Source: Gymnothorax reevesii
Lineage: Eukaryota; Chordata; Actinopteri; Anguilliformes; Muraenidae
Assembly (NCBI GenBank): GCA_029721435.1
Contig: CM056583.1
Location: forward strand, 47,273,120-47,337,119
Length of the DNA: 64,000 nt
Direction: 5' to 3'
How positions within the stretch are numbered: the stretch's first letter is position 1; each line of letters begins with the position of its first letter. This document shows, piece by piece, positions 36,554 to 49,715 of this stretch. Below the pieces are notes generated by a model. The model was not told the DNA's origin and did not search any database. It was given only the letters and a program-made list of their open reading frames with translations. The position numbers were made by a program, and so were the translations under genes.

Positions 36554-39500
36554 CTGGGAAAAAATAAAATGAGAGAGAACACAAGCAAATGAGAAGCTGC
36601 TTTCAGTGTCTGAACATCAAATATAGCGACCCAGTGCGACAAAACAGCCAACAGATATCTTTTAACCAGGCCATTCCGACAGTTATCCCAGAGAAGACAA
36701 TGCCTTAAGAGTAAAACCTGTCATAGTTTTTTCATAGGATCACTAAAAGTGGTCACTCAAACACAGACCTTGAGAATGTCGACTGTGTTCAAGTGCTACA
36801 TCTGCACCATGGGAGGTTCGATGCAAATTCAAAAGATAGCCTAACTGCAGGTAAAAGATACATATTTAGCTGCAATCCTATCAGAAGCCGCAAAGAAAAA
36901 ATATAGCAAAAGAGATAAAAGAGGAGCACAAACGATAGGTCAATGCTTTCTTAAATCCTGAGGGATGTATCAATTTCCTTTAAAAAATGTTATAAAAGCT
37001 AAAAGCTGCCTGAAAAGTACGATAGACTCAAGTGAGGCAATGCATTGCCAACAAAAACAAAAACAAAAATTTTGACAGATCCACCTACTTCCAATGAATC
37101 TTCTGATTCATTTGTGTGAGACACATTCTCAAGAGCACAGGCAAACCGACAGTCTAAATCACGAAAGGAGCAAAAGGGGCAGCCGTAGTGTGTGCCCGCA
37201 AATGGTTAATTCAATTTAATGAGGGCCCAACTCCATGAAACAAACTTTTACCTCAAAGTGTGGCTATGATACTCATAGCATAATTCTGACAAACATAGTG
37301 CCCAGAGGTAAGAAATGACAAAATATGGTGGCAAATGATACTTTGGCTTCAGCTCAGCGACAAATAAAAACAGCTGAGTCTGAAATACCTGAATCTTGTA
37401 CACAGAAGGGACAAATATGCCTTGTTTCTCCAGAATCATTTATTTCAAAACATAAAATGAAATGAACTGTCCCAAGAACCTATTTTGCAACCTCTTCACA
37501 TCAGCAGCATACTTTTCGTAGGGTAGGAGGGGTCATATTCTTCTAAAGTCTGGCGTTAACAGCTTCTACTTTCCAAGAGAAAACTTTTTTCAGATATTAC
37601 CATTTGAGCCTTACCATGAAATACATACAAATCAAAAGACCTAGTTCTTTGCATTAGAAGTGATTCAATGCATCCAAATTGATCCAACACGCATCAAACT
37701 CATCATAGGCGTACATTTCCTCACACCTGACTCCTCATCACCGCGTCTGGTATCAGTGGCCACTAACTTATCTAGAAAAGCCTGTGCCTCAGGTAAAAGA
37801 CATCTAGCAGGTTTCTTAACATTTCAAACTTTGGCAGCCTTGATATCCTACTGCCCAGTGTAAAGTGGTTGCTGAGGATAAGCAACAGCCCTGATATTAG
37901 GCTTTACAAGGCAGAATCAGGTCGTACCTTGTGTCGACAATTTCAGAAACCTCAATCTTAATTTCTGAAGTCTGCTGAAAACCTTACCGAGGACTTTTCC
38001 TTCTTGTTGTACTGTTCTCTTGATGAATTCTCTAGGTATGATATGATGTTGCAAAATCAAATGTTCTTACCTGTCATTGAAACTCTCTGAAATTTCTCAG
38101 AAATGATTGTGTCTAAAAATTTTTTTCAATCACTGCTGCAGCCACCAATCAGCTGAGGCAAAGTTTCCTGCATCAGAGACCCAAGCTTGAACTCACCATG
38201 TAACATAAATACATTAATAATAACCAAATTTATTCATAGGAGTTAAGACCTTCTTGCACACAATCAAAAACCTTGTCACACACTGAGCACGGAAAACCTG
38301 AATTTTGAAAACGTGGACTTGGGGCCCTTGTTGAATTCACTGATTCAATTCCTTATCAAAGGGAAACTTTTCCCAACGTCTGCATAAATTTTGGTGATAC
38401 ATCAAAACTTAAGCTGACAGTGGATGTGGTCCGTGTTTGCAACAGTTGAGAATTCTTTCTCTCATCATTTAAATTTAATCGATTATCAAGCACAAAACAA
38501 TAGCTTTATGTTTTTGAAAGGAGTCAACTTATATAGCAAAACAAAACCTTTGCAAATTTAAATCTTCTCAAAAGTAAAGTACTGAAATAAAGTACTGAAA
38601 GCACTCTAGATTAAAGGGGCACCACCAGAAGCCTACTTAAAAAGGCTTTTCAGCAGTAAAAGCCATATATCATCACTTGAAAAGATGTGTTGCCAGCAAT
38701 ACAGTAGAACTAATACACTTCCAGAGAAATCACTTGGAAAATTTCATTCTTCTAGGAAATAGTTCAATTTACAATGCAAAGTCTTCTGTTTTTGTGCTTC
38801 AGTCACAGAATCACAGTATGAACTGCTTAGACATTACTTGAAACATGTTTTTTTTAGCTTTAGACCTCAGTACTGGACATGTAACAAAAACAGGAACTGT
38901 TGATGCAATTGAAATCTATGTAAAAGGTCTAAATCCATGGTTGGTACATTATTATGCTTGTCTCTGCATTAGTTAACGTTAGGGTAAGGGACGTTACACC
39001 TACAGATCAATGCCCTTCTGCTATTCTATAGGCGTAACTCTTCTCATCAGCTCTTGAGACTTAGCTGACAGCCACGGCACTCAGGGTATCTGTGACCCAT
39101 TTTAAGCCAAAGGTGCAAAATGCACCAAAACCCCCATTAATCCCACTGTGTCGTGTTTTATTATTCCGCACCTGAGCTGAGAAACTTGACTGGCAGAGCT
39201 GAACAGGGAAACCAGTACAATCAACCTCCCAATACTGTAACTCTGATACTATGTTAACTTCTTCCCATGTAGCCTTTGCAAATGTCCGACCCAAAAATAC
39301 TGTATATGTATATCAGCCTCCAAAATACTGCCATACTAGGGTTGGATAACCTGATAAAGTGGCTGATTTGGAACATATTACCAAAAAATGTTGGAATTTG
39401 TGCACATTACAAAAAAAAATTTGGATGTTTTACAATAGCAACTTTAAAAAATATATTTATATATTATTATTAGCAAATTTCATCTCAAAGCCAATTCAAT

Positions 39501-41786
39501 TATACAATGAAATAAACTGCTGAAAGGACAGCATGTCCTCATTCACTGTCACTCATCATGCTTAATCTCTGCTTTTTCAGCTGTAGAAGTATGCAGTGCC
39601 TTTCAGGCAATATCCCTCCGTGGTGTTAGTGTTGACCATTTCAGTCTCCTTTGGATTAAGCTTCAATGGTCCTCCTGTAACACTGATTACGATCTTAAGG
39701 CTCCTCACAGCGTACAGTGCCTGAAGAAACTTTAAGTGGAATCCAAGTGGTTAAATTGTGTTGTCTACAATATAGTAAATTGCGAGCGCGCAGCATTTTT
39801 TTTTTTTTTTTTTAATTATTTTGCAAATTCATACATCTCAACCAAAGCAATCTGTTACAATATAAAGTTCAAATTTACAGAGACAGCAAGAGCTGGAATT
39901 TCAGTTTTGAACAAAAAATGATCTTTTATTATTTTCCCTCAGCGCAGAATGGCATAAAGTATTCATCTCAATAGTCAACACTGATTCTGAGCGAGTCAAT
40001 AGATACCCACTTTATATAAATGTCGGCAGACGTTAAATAATTTGTTATCGAAACGCATAGCTCGAATCACGATCACAGATTTAATCTGCCGCTGTTTGTG
40101 GGTAGAGGAGTGCGGTTGGTGAGGACTGAACAAACATTCCAGTGAGAGGTAGGTAAGCTCATTAAAACTCCACACATCTCCCAGCACTGCGCTAACGGAG
40201 GTGTCGGAGCAGAATATTAATGCAAAGCCTTTAGGATTGGCTGGCAGTGCCGAAGGTCTCATTCAAAGAAGACTGGGAGAGAACCTTTCTGTGCACTCGA
40301 GCTCTCACTGCTTGGAATGCATACTCAATAGTCAGAGGGTGTGTGATTTGTCAGGATTCAGAAAACAGTGTGCAGAACACAGAGACTTCCATGCAGTGCT
40401 AAGGCACAGTGCACCACCAATTACAAAAGACATGAAAATGCTTTGCCAGTTTTTTGTGAGCAAATAAAGTCCCTATTGAGATAAGGGAGGACCACCACAC
40501 TTCAGTCTAAAATGTACAGACTAAGGAAAATTGAAATAAATTCACCTCTTTGATAAAATATCCTGACAAAATATTTTACAGCTATTGCAAGTGGCTGTCT
40601 GTTTCTTTCCCAACTGACACCAGGCAGTGCACCCAACATGCTTGCGATAGCTTTCCGCGTCTTGATTTTATGGTTCTGAATAAACCTCATAAATCTTAAA
40701 TAAGAATTTTTTGGAGCTGGGCATATTACTGCTAAATATAATATTTATTAAATTACACCTTAATCTGGAATGATTTCAGAATATCATTCATTTTGCGAAT
40801 GGGTAAAAAAAAAAAGCATTCAGGCTTGCAGTCATGTTAAGCGTTCTCTGTACTAGATTGTTAAAGAATAAATGGTTACGTAATTCCACTCCACATTAAT
40901 CCTCTTTTGTCGCAAAGTTTAGAGGGGAAAACATGCACTGCATCAGCCTATCACTGTACCCCGTGGTCACAGCTGATCCGTTTTCTAATCTAAATGGTGT
41001 TAGATACATGAGCATCGGGACACATCAGCTGAGAAGTGGACACTAAATGCGTTCCATCCAGATAAGAGCGCACAGCAGGATAGCAGCACTTACAAGTGTA
41101 GGGAAACAGAGATTGTGGACATTGATAAGCATCTGATAAATTGCTATCGGACATTGTAAATCTCTAGCTAGGGAGACATGACACATACACAGTACCAGGA
41201 AAGATATGACGATCTCTATTCCAGATGGAAATGGTTGGGGTTAAATCCAGAGGTCAGAGGTCACAGATAGCACTGAGGAAGATGAATGGGGAACCACCCA
41301 CTCCAGCAATATCCCTGCACAGATTATCCAGTGTTATCAATACATATAACAGAAAAATGCACTCACGGGAATATTTTAAGCCTGGCAGTAAGAGTCAATA
41401 TGAATGCACAGATGTAATATAACATGCAAGCACACAGCACTTTGGCAAGAAAAATGGCATGACTATGTAGTTAAATTTTGTGCCCAAAATGATCAAACAT
41501 GCCATCAAGGTAAGCAGTAATTCTACCTTTGGACACCTTTTTACTCTGAACCTGTTCCTGTATACTTACCCTGATTAACAGACGGACTAGGCACTAATTT
41601 TTTAGCAAACAGAGCTAATGCAGAAAACGCAACAAAGCATTGATCTGCGATTCTTTTAAAGCATGAAACATAAATCAACGATCACAGTGTAAAAAGGTCC
41701 CGACTGAAAAAGATGAGAACAAATAAATTAGACATTGGAGCGCAGAAATAAATTATGAAAAATATAATTAATTTAATTATCTTGCG
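36554..41786. other. Probable MAPK10 5' intron or upstream flank, nothing recognised
   Basis: The acceptor upstream of the first coding exon implies that noncoding MAPK10 exons lie at higher coordinates, so this is probably intron. No coding exon is seen. A run of 18 T lies near 39797-39814. Confidence 0.4.
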
Positions 41787-41878
41787 CTGTTGAAAACCTA
41801 TCATGTGGTAACTTGCTTAAAAAAGCTCCCCTGTTGGAGCTCTTTGAAACAAGTCATCACATGATAGGTTTTCAACAG
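41787..41878. repeat. Near-perfect 92-nt hairpin
   Basis: The arms 41787-41829 and 41836-41878 pair at 38 of 43 positions around a six-base loop (CCTGTT). The outer 21 bases (41787-41807 against 41858-41878) are perfectly complementary, and the inner GCTCC/GGAGC closes the loop. This could be a palindromic MITE or a pre-microRNA-like stem. I do not recognise the sequence as a known microRNA and see no clear flanking target duplication. Confidence 0.8.
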
Positions 41879-41934
41879 ATTTAATTTTGATATCTTACAT
41901 CATTGAGTAACAGTAGTTGCATTTAGCGCTCTAA

Positions 41935-42035
41935 TGCCCAGTTCAGACCAAAGATTCGCGACGAGACGAGACCGTTTTAGAACGTTGCAGGGAGGAGTCG
42001 CAATTGTGTGAACTGGCCGTCTCTAAGGGTTAAAT
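41935..42035. repeat. MITE fragment
   Basis: CAGTTCAGACCAAAGATTCGCGACGAGACGAG...GTGTGAACTGGCCGTC has the look of a short fish inverted-repeat element: CAGTTCA at one side and TGTGAACTG at the other. Superfamily unassigned. Confidence 0.4.
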
Positions 42036-42099
42036 CAACTAATAAAATCCTTTTAAAATTCTGGAATTCACCAGCTGAATATAAAAATGAAGAGCTGGC

Positions 42100-42610
42100 C
42101 AGGGTGCAAAGAGCAGGTTTATGACCTTTGATCCCCCAGAAAATACTCAATGGGAGCCGAATCATAGGGCCTTTGCTGGGCCCTAGAATGGTTAATAAAA
42201 AATCAAGTATGATTACACATTCAGAAAGACACGCGCAGGTCTGGAAGCAAAATCCCAAATGCTGTTTGCATCAGCAGAACCTCAGTTCCGATCTCGGCAT
42301 TTCTCCAGCAGAGATCAGATTCCATTATACAGAGTCGTGAATCATCTGGAATATTCAAATGTAGCGTACAGAGAAGGGGGGGAGGGCGAATATGCCATGG
42401 AAATAATGACAATTAAAATAATTAGTCTTGTCGCTGCCATGGTTTTCTCGCATCCAAGAACCACAGAGCCTGATTTGCCAGAGACGAATCTCTAATCAAA
42501 GGCTTCAACCCGCCTGTCAGTCACTTATAGCCAAGCTAGCATCTGACGGAGGCCCTTTGTTTACAGTGCCCCGACTCCATTTCATTTAAATGGCCACTCT
42601 AATGTTGTAC
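42100..42610. promoter_or_regulatory. Candidate conserved noncoding element (speculative)
   Basis: The stretch has balanced composition, no repeat pattern and no coding signature. It carries dense short words typical of developmental enhancers (TTTGCATCAG, CTTTGTTTACAG, CATTTAAATGG). It sits in the presumed 5' region of MAPK10. Conservation cannot be tested here. Confidence 0.2.
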
Positions 42611-43433
42611 CCACTTCAAGTGCAGATAGTTCTACATTATTTATTAGCATTGTAGGTGCTCTTATGAAGGGCAATTTATGATGCAGTCTTTTTCCCCACA
42701 GCTTACAGCTTGTGAATTATTTCTACATTGCTGTGTATGCTTCTCTGTTTGAGTGTGCATGCGAGAGAGTGAGATGAGAAAGAGAGAGAGAGAATTATGC
42801 TCAGCATTCCCTGGGTGATTTGTCGCTGTAAGTGCTGTATGTGGAAGGAAAGCTTGCCTAGTATAACATTTGTAAATCTTTATACATTCACTTTAATATA
42901 ATATTTAGCACTCCAGACAAACACAGGTGTTACAGCGTCATATGCAACAAAATGTATTTGCACATTCTAGCTATGTATGTGCAAACAGTATTATTGTATT
43001 TCACCATCTATATTCAAAGTACATACAATGTATTACATTGTGACATGTATTTTTTCCATAGCATCACTCTGTTGTTACAGGGGCAGATGAAATGTGATTT
43101 ACTTGGGGACACAACTTTAGAAATGCACTGAATATAGTTTGCAAAATCCAATTCACAACTGGGAATGGAGCCATGCATACAGTATCCTCAATGGCCAAGC
43201 AGTGACATATCTTCAAAGCCATTGGGAAGCTGGCCAGCTTTTTTGACGGTAAAGATCACAAGGAGCCAAGATGGAGTCGAGTCATTTCTCAAACTCAGAA
43301 TGCATTGCTGTGGCTCCCTATATTTACTGTTCTGGCGCATAGAGGCATAACCTGCATGATGAAGTAGCCAACCAAAGAATTCTGACTGGGGCAGTACTGC
43401 ATGCGCAGGGGAGAAACTATTAGCTAGCTCCTA
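42611..43433. other. Unassigned spacer with short GA-rich tract
   Basis: Apart from a (GA)-rich run near 42765-42794, nothing is recognised. Confidence 0.3.
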
Positions 43434-43608
43434 GGTGGCACGGAGAGGCAGTAGTTTAGCGCTGTTGCTTTACAATAATGAGATTCCAGGTTTGAGTCCA
43501 GATCAGCCAGGACCTCTCAGCATGGAGTTTCCCAGCTGTGCCTGTGTTTGTGTGGGTTTCCTCCAGCTACTCCAGTTTTTTCCAGCCTGATACACATGCT
43601 CTATGGCA
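43434..43608 (+). repeat. V-SINE (DANA-like) remnant
   Basis: A degenerate tRNA-like head (GGTGGCACGGAGAGGCAGTAG, then B-box-like GGTTTGAGTCC near 43492) is followed by the conserved vertebrate V-SINE core: TGGAGTTTCCC...TGTGTTTGTGTGGGTTTCC, CTCCAG, and ACACATGCTCTATGG. This is a short RNA-polymerase-III-derived retroposon. Substitutions in both boxes indicate an old copy. Confidence 0.8.
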
Positions 43609-43862
43609 GTAGTCTCCAACCCTGTTCCTGGAGGAGCGACCTTCCTGAAGGTTTTTACTCCAACGGAAGCAAAACACACCTCATTTCCCAGTGAGAGATC
43701 TTCATGATGAGCAGCTGAATCAGGTGTACTGAACTGGGGCTAGATTAAAAACCCAGAGACTGGCAGCTCTTCAGGAACACAGTGGTGTTCAACAGAAATA
43801 ATCCAACCATCGCTCCTGACCAAGGCTCTGGCTTTAGGACAGGAGTTGGTCCCCGGCTGCAC
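43609..43862. repeat. Common fish interspersed repeat (CCTGTTCCTGGAG type)
   Basis: AGTCTCCAACCCTGTTCCTGGAGGAG opens the copy and GAATCAGGTGTACTGAACTGGGGCTAG lies in the middle. The closing CAGGAGTTGGTCCCC is the partial inverse of the opening, so the element has weak inverted ends. I recognise the pattern as a frequent fish repeat but do not assign a superfamily. Confidence 0.6.
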
Positions 43863-44104
43863 TGTGGATGCCAACTGCTCCTATGTAAAATGGATGGGTC
43901 AAATCCAGCGGACAAATTATCCCTCATTGTTCAATAATGTATCGTATCTATGCATTTTACAACTGTATGCCTATTAATATACGGTACAGTATTGAAACAA
44001 TTGCAGTCACACTGTTCTGCAGTCTGGACCAGATGGGGCTCATGTGACCCGCGGACTCTTGGCTCATACATTGTAGTAGCTTCTTATCAGGATCCAGCCT
44101 GTTA

Positions 44105-44805
44105 TTAAACCTCGGTGCAGCGCAGCGAGGGTTAATGTAGTTGGGTCTGTGTGTCTGTTAAGTCACATCTCACCTCTGGAGCGTCGGTTTGTCCTGAAAA
44201 TGCTGTCACGTACTCAGCGGGCAACAGAGGTCAAAAAATTTGTGGGGTTTTATTTCTGAAACCGTTCCGTTGCGGAGATCCAGCACTCTCCGTTGTACGG
44301 CTATACGATTTTTCTGCCAAAAGCACGCATTCGATTATAGTCCTATACCGCGTGGTACTGGTCATTTCTTCCTGTGCGGTGTGCAGAGAAGAGCGAGTAG
44401 TTTTGTGAGTTGCAATTGGTCAGCTTACAACTAAACGGCTTCCGAACGACAAGGAGCAGATTATTATTGCAACGGATTTTGCTATAAACGCTTCATTCAA
44501 AAGTTATAATTATGGCGTGAAACACAAGCGAAAGAGCCTATTATAATATGCTAATTAGCTTACTCTGGCCTACCCGCGATCAGTTTTCCTGTTCGATGTA
44601 CAGCGAAGCACCAGAGGTTGCTGAGGGAGTACAAGCATGTGCACTGGCCCGGTCAAAGCTATAGCGCTTCCAGCAGTGTACAGAGCCACTTGCTAGTTGG
44701 GCCAGTAGTCTTCCGTATACTTTTCGTTATACAACGAGAGGCGGATGTAAATGTAATACACATGCGCATCATCTCCGTTCAGCACAATTGCCGCGCCGAG
44801 GGTTT
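44105..44805 (-). mobile_element. Helentron/pearl-like element, minus orientation
   Basis: The 3' end on the minus strand is a stem-loop at 44110-44130 (CCTCGGTGCAGCG with CGCAGCGAGG), preceded by an ACAGACACACAGACCC tract (plus 44143-44160). A CGCGCCGAGGG block near 44792-44802 resembles the inverse of the terminal CCCTCGGTGC, as expected for a subterminal repeat. The body includes CCTCTGTTGCCCGCTGAG-type core sequence. No protein is encoded. Confidence 0.4.
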
Positions 44806-44922
44806 TGCACTTCATTGCTTTCATTGTCAATGGGGCTGATGTTGCTTTTCTGATTCTCACCAGCTGAAATCTCTGCATTACAGAGGGCAAACAACAGAGA
44901 ACATGATGCTGCACAATACATA

Positions 44923-45128
44923 CATGGACTGCATTTGGACTGCATTTATATAGCGCCTTTCTCGTCAGATGACACAAATTTGCAATTATGCCTCTCATTC
45001 ACCCTGATGGCTAGGTCTGCCGTGCAAGTGTGGGGTTCAGTGTCTTGCTCAAGGACACTTTGACACGTTCTCAGAAAGAGCCGGGGATCGAAGCCTAGCC
45101 GCTCTACCTCCTGAGCCATGCCGCCCCA
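44923..45128 (-). repeat. tRNA-derived SINE
   Basis: On the minus strand the copy starts GGGGCGGCATGGCTCAGGAGG, containing an A box (TGGCTCAGGAGG, plus 45107-45118). The B box is GGCTTCGATCCC (plus 45084-45095). It continues with GTGTCCTTGAGCAAGACACTGAACCCC and ends in GCGCTATATAAATGCAGTCC. ATACATAC beside both ends may be its target duplication. This is a familiar fish SINE type. Confidence 0.75.
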
Positions 45129-46784
45129 CAGCATACATACCTGCCTGGACAGCAAGGTTGGTAGGATAAATGTGCGTACTTTGTTCATAGATTTGAAAAC
45201 ATTCTCCTATTTGTCCGAATAAAAAGTCCTTGGATCAGGACTGTAATGCACGACACATTGAGCTGCATTGTCTGAGCCGAAAGTGAGCCGTGAAAATTTG
45301 CACAAGAGAGCGGGACGAGGAGTAAATGAAATAAGGACAATTATTTTCTGAAAGGGAAATACTGAGCCGTCCATCTTTTTCGGAGCTGGCACTTGATTTC
45401 ACACCTGAGATACTGACAGATTTCTTCTGACGAGGTGCTTACTCAGCATGTCTCGCATCAAACAGCAACACGCACCCGCCGCCTTGAAAACATTTCTCTG
45501 CATTACCCTCCATCGCAATCTGCTGACATGAGGTAAAACCAGCTTTCGCTGTGCTGTCTTGTTAAAAGGGCTATTTATTGGTCTGCAAGTCAATGATTTT
45601 AATCAACTTTTCATCATGGGTGATACTCTTCCAAGTCTGTTAGACTTTTAATTATGCAAAAAAGCTGTTGACTTTCATTCTCTCAACTAATCAATCAAGA
45701 AAGAGATCAAGCGTGGAGCACACTTGTTTACCCAGGCCCAAACCCCAAAATGATTCGACAACATGTTGCCTGTTTTTCCAATCATTCACCACACTTAAAA
45801 GAACTTCATGAAGACCAGTACGGACTAAAAAAACTTGATAATCCATTGCTTTGCTTTAATCAATTCTGTACATCAGTCACTAATTGTATACTGCTGAGGA
45901 AATTGCAATGAGCAGCATTATATCCTCAGCAAATTCAATATTTAATATCTTCCATGTCAAAAACAGAAATAGGTAAGAGATTAGTGGCTTCTGCAGAGGA
46001 AAAAATAAGTTTCTATACGCCATAAATTCTGCGCATGATATAAGCAAGGCTATAGTATTAAAGCCGGCCTCACTGTACAACTGTCTGAATTCAGAAGTAG
46101 AAGTCCTAATACAAGTCAACTTTTTTATCAACACAAATCAGCTTTACCCCTGTGGCTGCTGCTGGGAGCGGACGACGTTCTGTAATCAATGCGGCTAGGC
46201 AGGAGATGGGTAAAATTCAACAAAAATAGAATCAACACTCAACACTTCAAACACAAAATCCACTGGCTGAGTCTCTAATCACTGCAGAAAGTGCTCCCTC
46301 CTCCACAGTACAATGTTATGCATATAACTGCTTCATTACAGATGTAGATTCTCACAGCAGACAGAGCCCTAACTGATTCTTTCCCCTATAGCATTAGCTT
46401 CAGAGAGCGTGTTGAGAGCACAACCCTCTTCTTTATAGTCAGAGCAATCACCCTCAGCGCTGCCGAGGCTCCCTCTCTCACATCGGTGAAGCCCCTTTGC
46501 TACCCCGCTGTGTCAGGACACAGTCCCTCCGCCACTGAGAGAGTTTAGCAACAAACACAGATCAATTTATCAAATACTCAGGCCCCGACCAGGCTGTATT
46601 AGCAACACAGCCGAATCCTCAGCTTTCAAGTCTTGAAATCAGCTTGAATAGACGGAAAGCAGTCTGGGAGACAAACAGAGAAGCAAAAATGGGCTGTCTC
46701 TTATTACAGCCATTGAGGAACAACCATTACAAGAAATAAACACATCGATGGGAGCCACCTAAGGGTATGGCACAGCAGTTTTTG
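45129..46784. other. Unassigned sequence
   Basis: No exon or bounded repeat is recognised. The GC-richer, repeat-free block at about 46420-46640 could be regulatory, but nothing in it is diagnostic. Confidence 0.3.
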
Positions 46785-46995
46785 AGTACGGCAGCGGTTC
46801 TCCTCCCAGCCAGATCCAGACATTCAATTTGTTCCATGTGAGGTACACCTGATACAATTAATCAAGGGCTTAGTACATCAGTTGAGCATTAGTGACATTA
46901 GTTGTGCCATTAGTTAAATCAGAGGTGCTTGAGACGAGACACATCGAACACCTGGACCTGCCAGAAGGGCTGCAAGGAGTGTGTTGGGACCTGGT
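46785..46995. repeat. Interspersed repeat related to the CCTGGAG/CAGGTG family
   Basis: GCGGTTCTCCTCCCAGCCAGATCC opens the copy, AGGTACACCTGATACAATTAATCAAGGG lies inside, and CACCTGGACCTGCCAGAAGGGC closes it. The layout resembles the repeat at 43609-43862 in inverted-end organisation. Old copy. Confidence 0.4.
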
Positions 46996-48394
46996 CTACG
47001 CTATGCTTAATCGCTAGCCGAGCAATTTCAAGTACTTGCTTTTTAAATTAAGTCTAACACCTCCACCACCACCGCCTACGCCTTTCCTCCATTTCAAAGA
47101 TTGGGAATCTATAACTGGTATAGGCCACCGAAAATCTGGACAAAATGGATTTTCTTTCACCTAATACTCCATTAGTGACTTTGTTCGAGGCTGAACATGC
47201 CTCACGTGGCGCTGGCAGATGCATGGCCCCCACAGAGATGAATAAGCTCAACTCATTTTACCAGGCAACAGTAACTATGATAGGCAGTGCCTGATATTAC
47301 AGTCAAATTAATTCATTAGGGAAAAGAGAGAGGCACTCTACACAACAAGGGGAAGCACCGACGGATATCCTGCTCATTCAGTCTAATCGAGAGATTCAGC
47401 ATAAGATCCAGTCACACTAACAGGGCCAACTACTAGTCAACCTTCATGGCAGATAAATCATTGATTGATGTATTTATTTATTTTGAGTAATGGAAAAAAA
47501 TAACAGCAAGGTCAGAAGCCCAAGGAAGCAAAGCTTTGATAAAAGTATAGCAACATGTATGCAAGACGGTATTTGAACCAGACAGACAGAACCTGCGCAT
47601 GTGTTCATTACCTAGGCGAGACCGTATATGGTATTTTCAGGACAAGATGAAAGCGCACTTTTAAAGTGCCATTATTTAATCAATTTCTCCATTATTATCA
47701 ACCATGCCTAGGTGTGCTTTAGGATTTTTTTTGCCCTTAACCACTGTGGCTACACAACCTAATAATGTTTTAGCCGCACAATCGAAACACTGCGCTGTAC
47801 GTGAACTTCACTATGTAAGCTCAGTATATGTATCTGCCTTGTTAAGTGATATCAAGAACAAATACAATCTGCAAATTTATTGCATGTATTCCACAAATTA
47901 ATTTCTGAATGTCCATGTAAGTGCGTAGATGAAATCCACAATCTCAAATAAAGCATTGCAATACCACTGGAAAGACAAATAAAAGTTGGAATACATAGGT
48001 AAAATGTCACAGGACCCCTCATTAAAATCAAAACAATCACAGATGTCTGGACTACACTGCTATGTGCACATTCGCTTATTAGGTTATGTTTAAACGATAC
48101 TATTTAGATTAAAGCTTATTAACATTAACTGAGAAAACTCTTTGTGAAAAATTGTCATGTTTATGCAATATTATTAGGTTTTGCCCAAACTTTACTCAAT
48201 TTGCGAGGCAGCTGTAATAGGCATGAACTTCTCTGTTATGTTTAGCGGCATTCGTATTTCTCTGAACTGTACTTTCAGATTTTTGGGACATTATCTCTAT
48301 CTATCTCAAGAGCAATCACCGTTACAGCTGGCTAGCAAGTGAAGTTTGGACAAAAACCTGTGATATGAGATAGTTGGCTTTTCTGGTTTAAAAA
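46996..48394. other. Unassigned spacer
   Basis: Nothing recognised beyond short CCACCA runs near 47060-47070. Confidence 0.3.
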
Positions 48395-48638
48395 CCTGCA
48401 TTCCAGTAAAGGGTTGCATTTTTCCACCCTTTACTAGACTGTTGTAGCTGTTGCCTGCACCTGCTGGGTCGTTATGTCTACATTACTAGTAAATGGTTAT
48501 CAAAAATATCACTGTGCAAATATTTTGTGAGAGCACCAATATTTGTCTCGATAATGTTGGCAAGATATCGATACCAAGGTATCTGGCCAAAAAAATTGAG
48601 ATATTACTTGTAGGTTCAGTCCATATTGCCCAGCCCTA
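48395..48638 (-). repeat. TAGGGCTGGGCAATATGG-type fish repeat
   Basis: On the minus strand the copy begins TAGGGCTGGGCAATATGG (48638 backwards). It continues with ATATCTCAATTTTTTTGGCC, ATACCTTGGTATCGATATC and AATATTGGTGC, a family of short nonautonomous DNA elements common in fish. Near its far end a perfect stem (AGTAAAGGGT with ACCCTTTACT) lies at 48405-48435. Confidence 0.6.
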
Positions 48639-49707
48639 CCATAAAGTGATGTGCCTCAACCTGAACTGTCTGCTTGCTGTTCACTTAACAGAAGCTGATC
48701 AAGGTTGAAGGAGGTCGTGGGGGTATCATCACGTTAAAAGTGACCAATCAGAACTTCTCCCATAGATATAAGGTTTGGAAATTGCAAGTTCCTGCCCCAC
48801 TCAAAGAGGGAAATCTGGCAACAGCGTCATGCGCTGGGATCGAATATAATTATTCATAATGAAGGCATCACTGCAAAGCTTTCACCACTGTGGCGAAGAG
48901 CCATAAGAAATCTTTTGCCACATATTTCTTTCACCAATGGTGATGTGGCGAATGGCTTGCGCACACCCAGCATGCTAATTAGTATTGTGGACAGGTAGTT
49001 AATCTTATTCTTTCAAAACTGTACACACCAGTCAGTATAAAAGAAAAGCAAATGAATGAACAACACAACTTCAGACCTATAATATAAGTTGTTCAGAGTA
49101 ATATTGATATCAAAATGGAGCTAGGAATGGATCGAATATGTAAATGCATTCAATACATATGTAAAAGCTCCTTCTACTTAGACACACAATACTGAATTCA
49201 AAACAAATGTTGGATGGAAACACCTGACAAATGAATGCTTGGACCAGACTCCTATTAATCTGACAACCCCAGCCAGATCCCAGCCTCAACAAAGCAAAAA
49301 CATGCAAACTTGGAGCCTTTAACAATCTAAGTGGCTTCTATTTCAAGGATCCAGAAAGATGGAACAGAAAATTGCATAATGCAGCACAAATGGACTCTGC
49401 TTTGTATGCCATTCAGTTAGCAGCCTCGTGGCTACAATGCTTTTAGCTCCATAAATCCTTCCAAGCAATCCTTAAAACACCTCTTAATCCCCTGCCCCTC
49501 TAACCCCACATAACACCAGGCTAGTTTTGGTAAACTAATAAAAACTAATACAAATTATAACACCAAAATGAAAATCAAGTGGGTTTCCTTGCTTTTACCC
49601 ACATAAACTGTACTGTCAACAAAATAAGAGAGAACATGGCTTCATATATGAATAGTAAGCTTATGCGTGTTTAACTGTGTTTTAAGTTTATAAATGAATG
49701 CCATCCA
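48639..49707. other. Unassigned spacer
   Basis: No gene or bounded repeat recognised. Confidence 0.3.
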
Positions 49708-49715
49708 CACAGCGT

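Noticed and set aside
45080..45128. Possible tRNA gene on the minus strand (A and B boxes present)
   Set aside because: The cloverleaf cannot be closed and the sequence continues into a SINE body ending in GCGCTATATAAATGCAGTCC.
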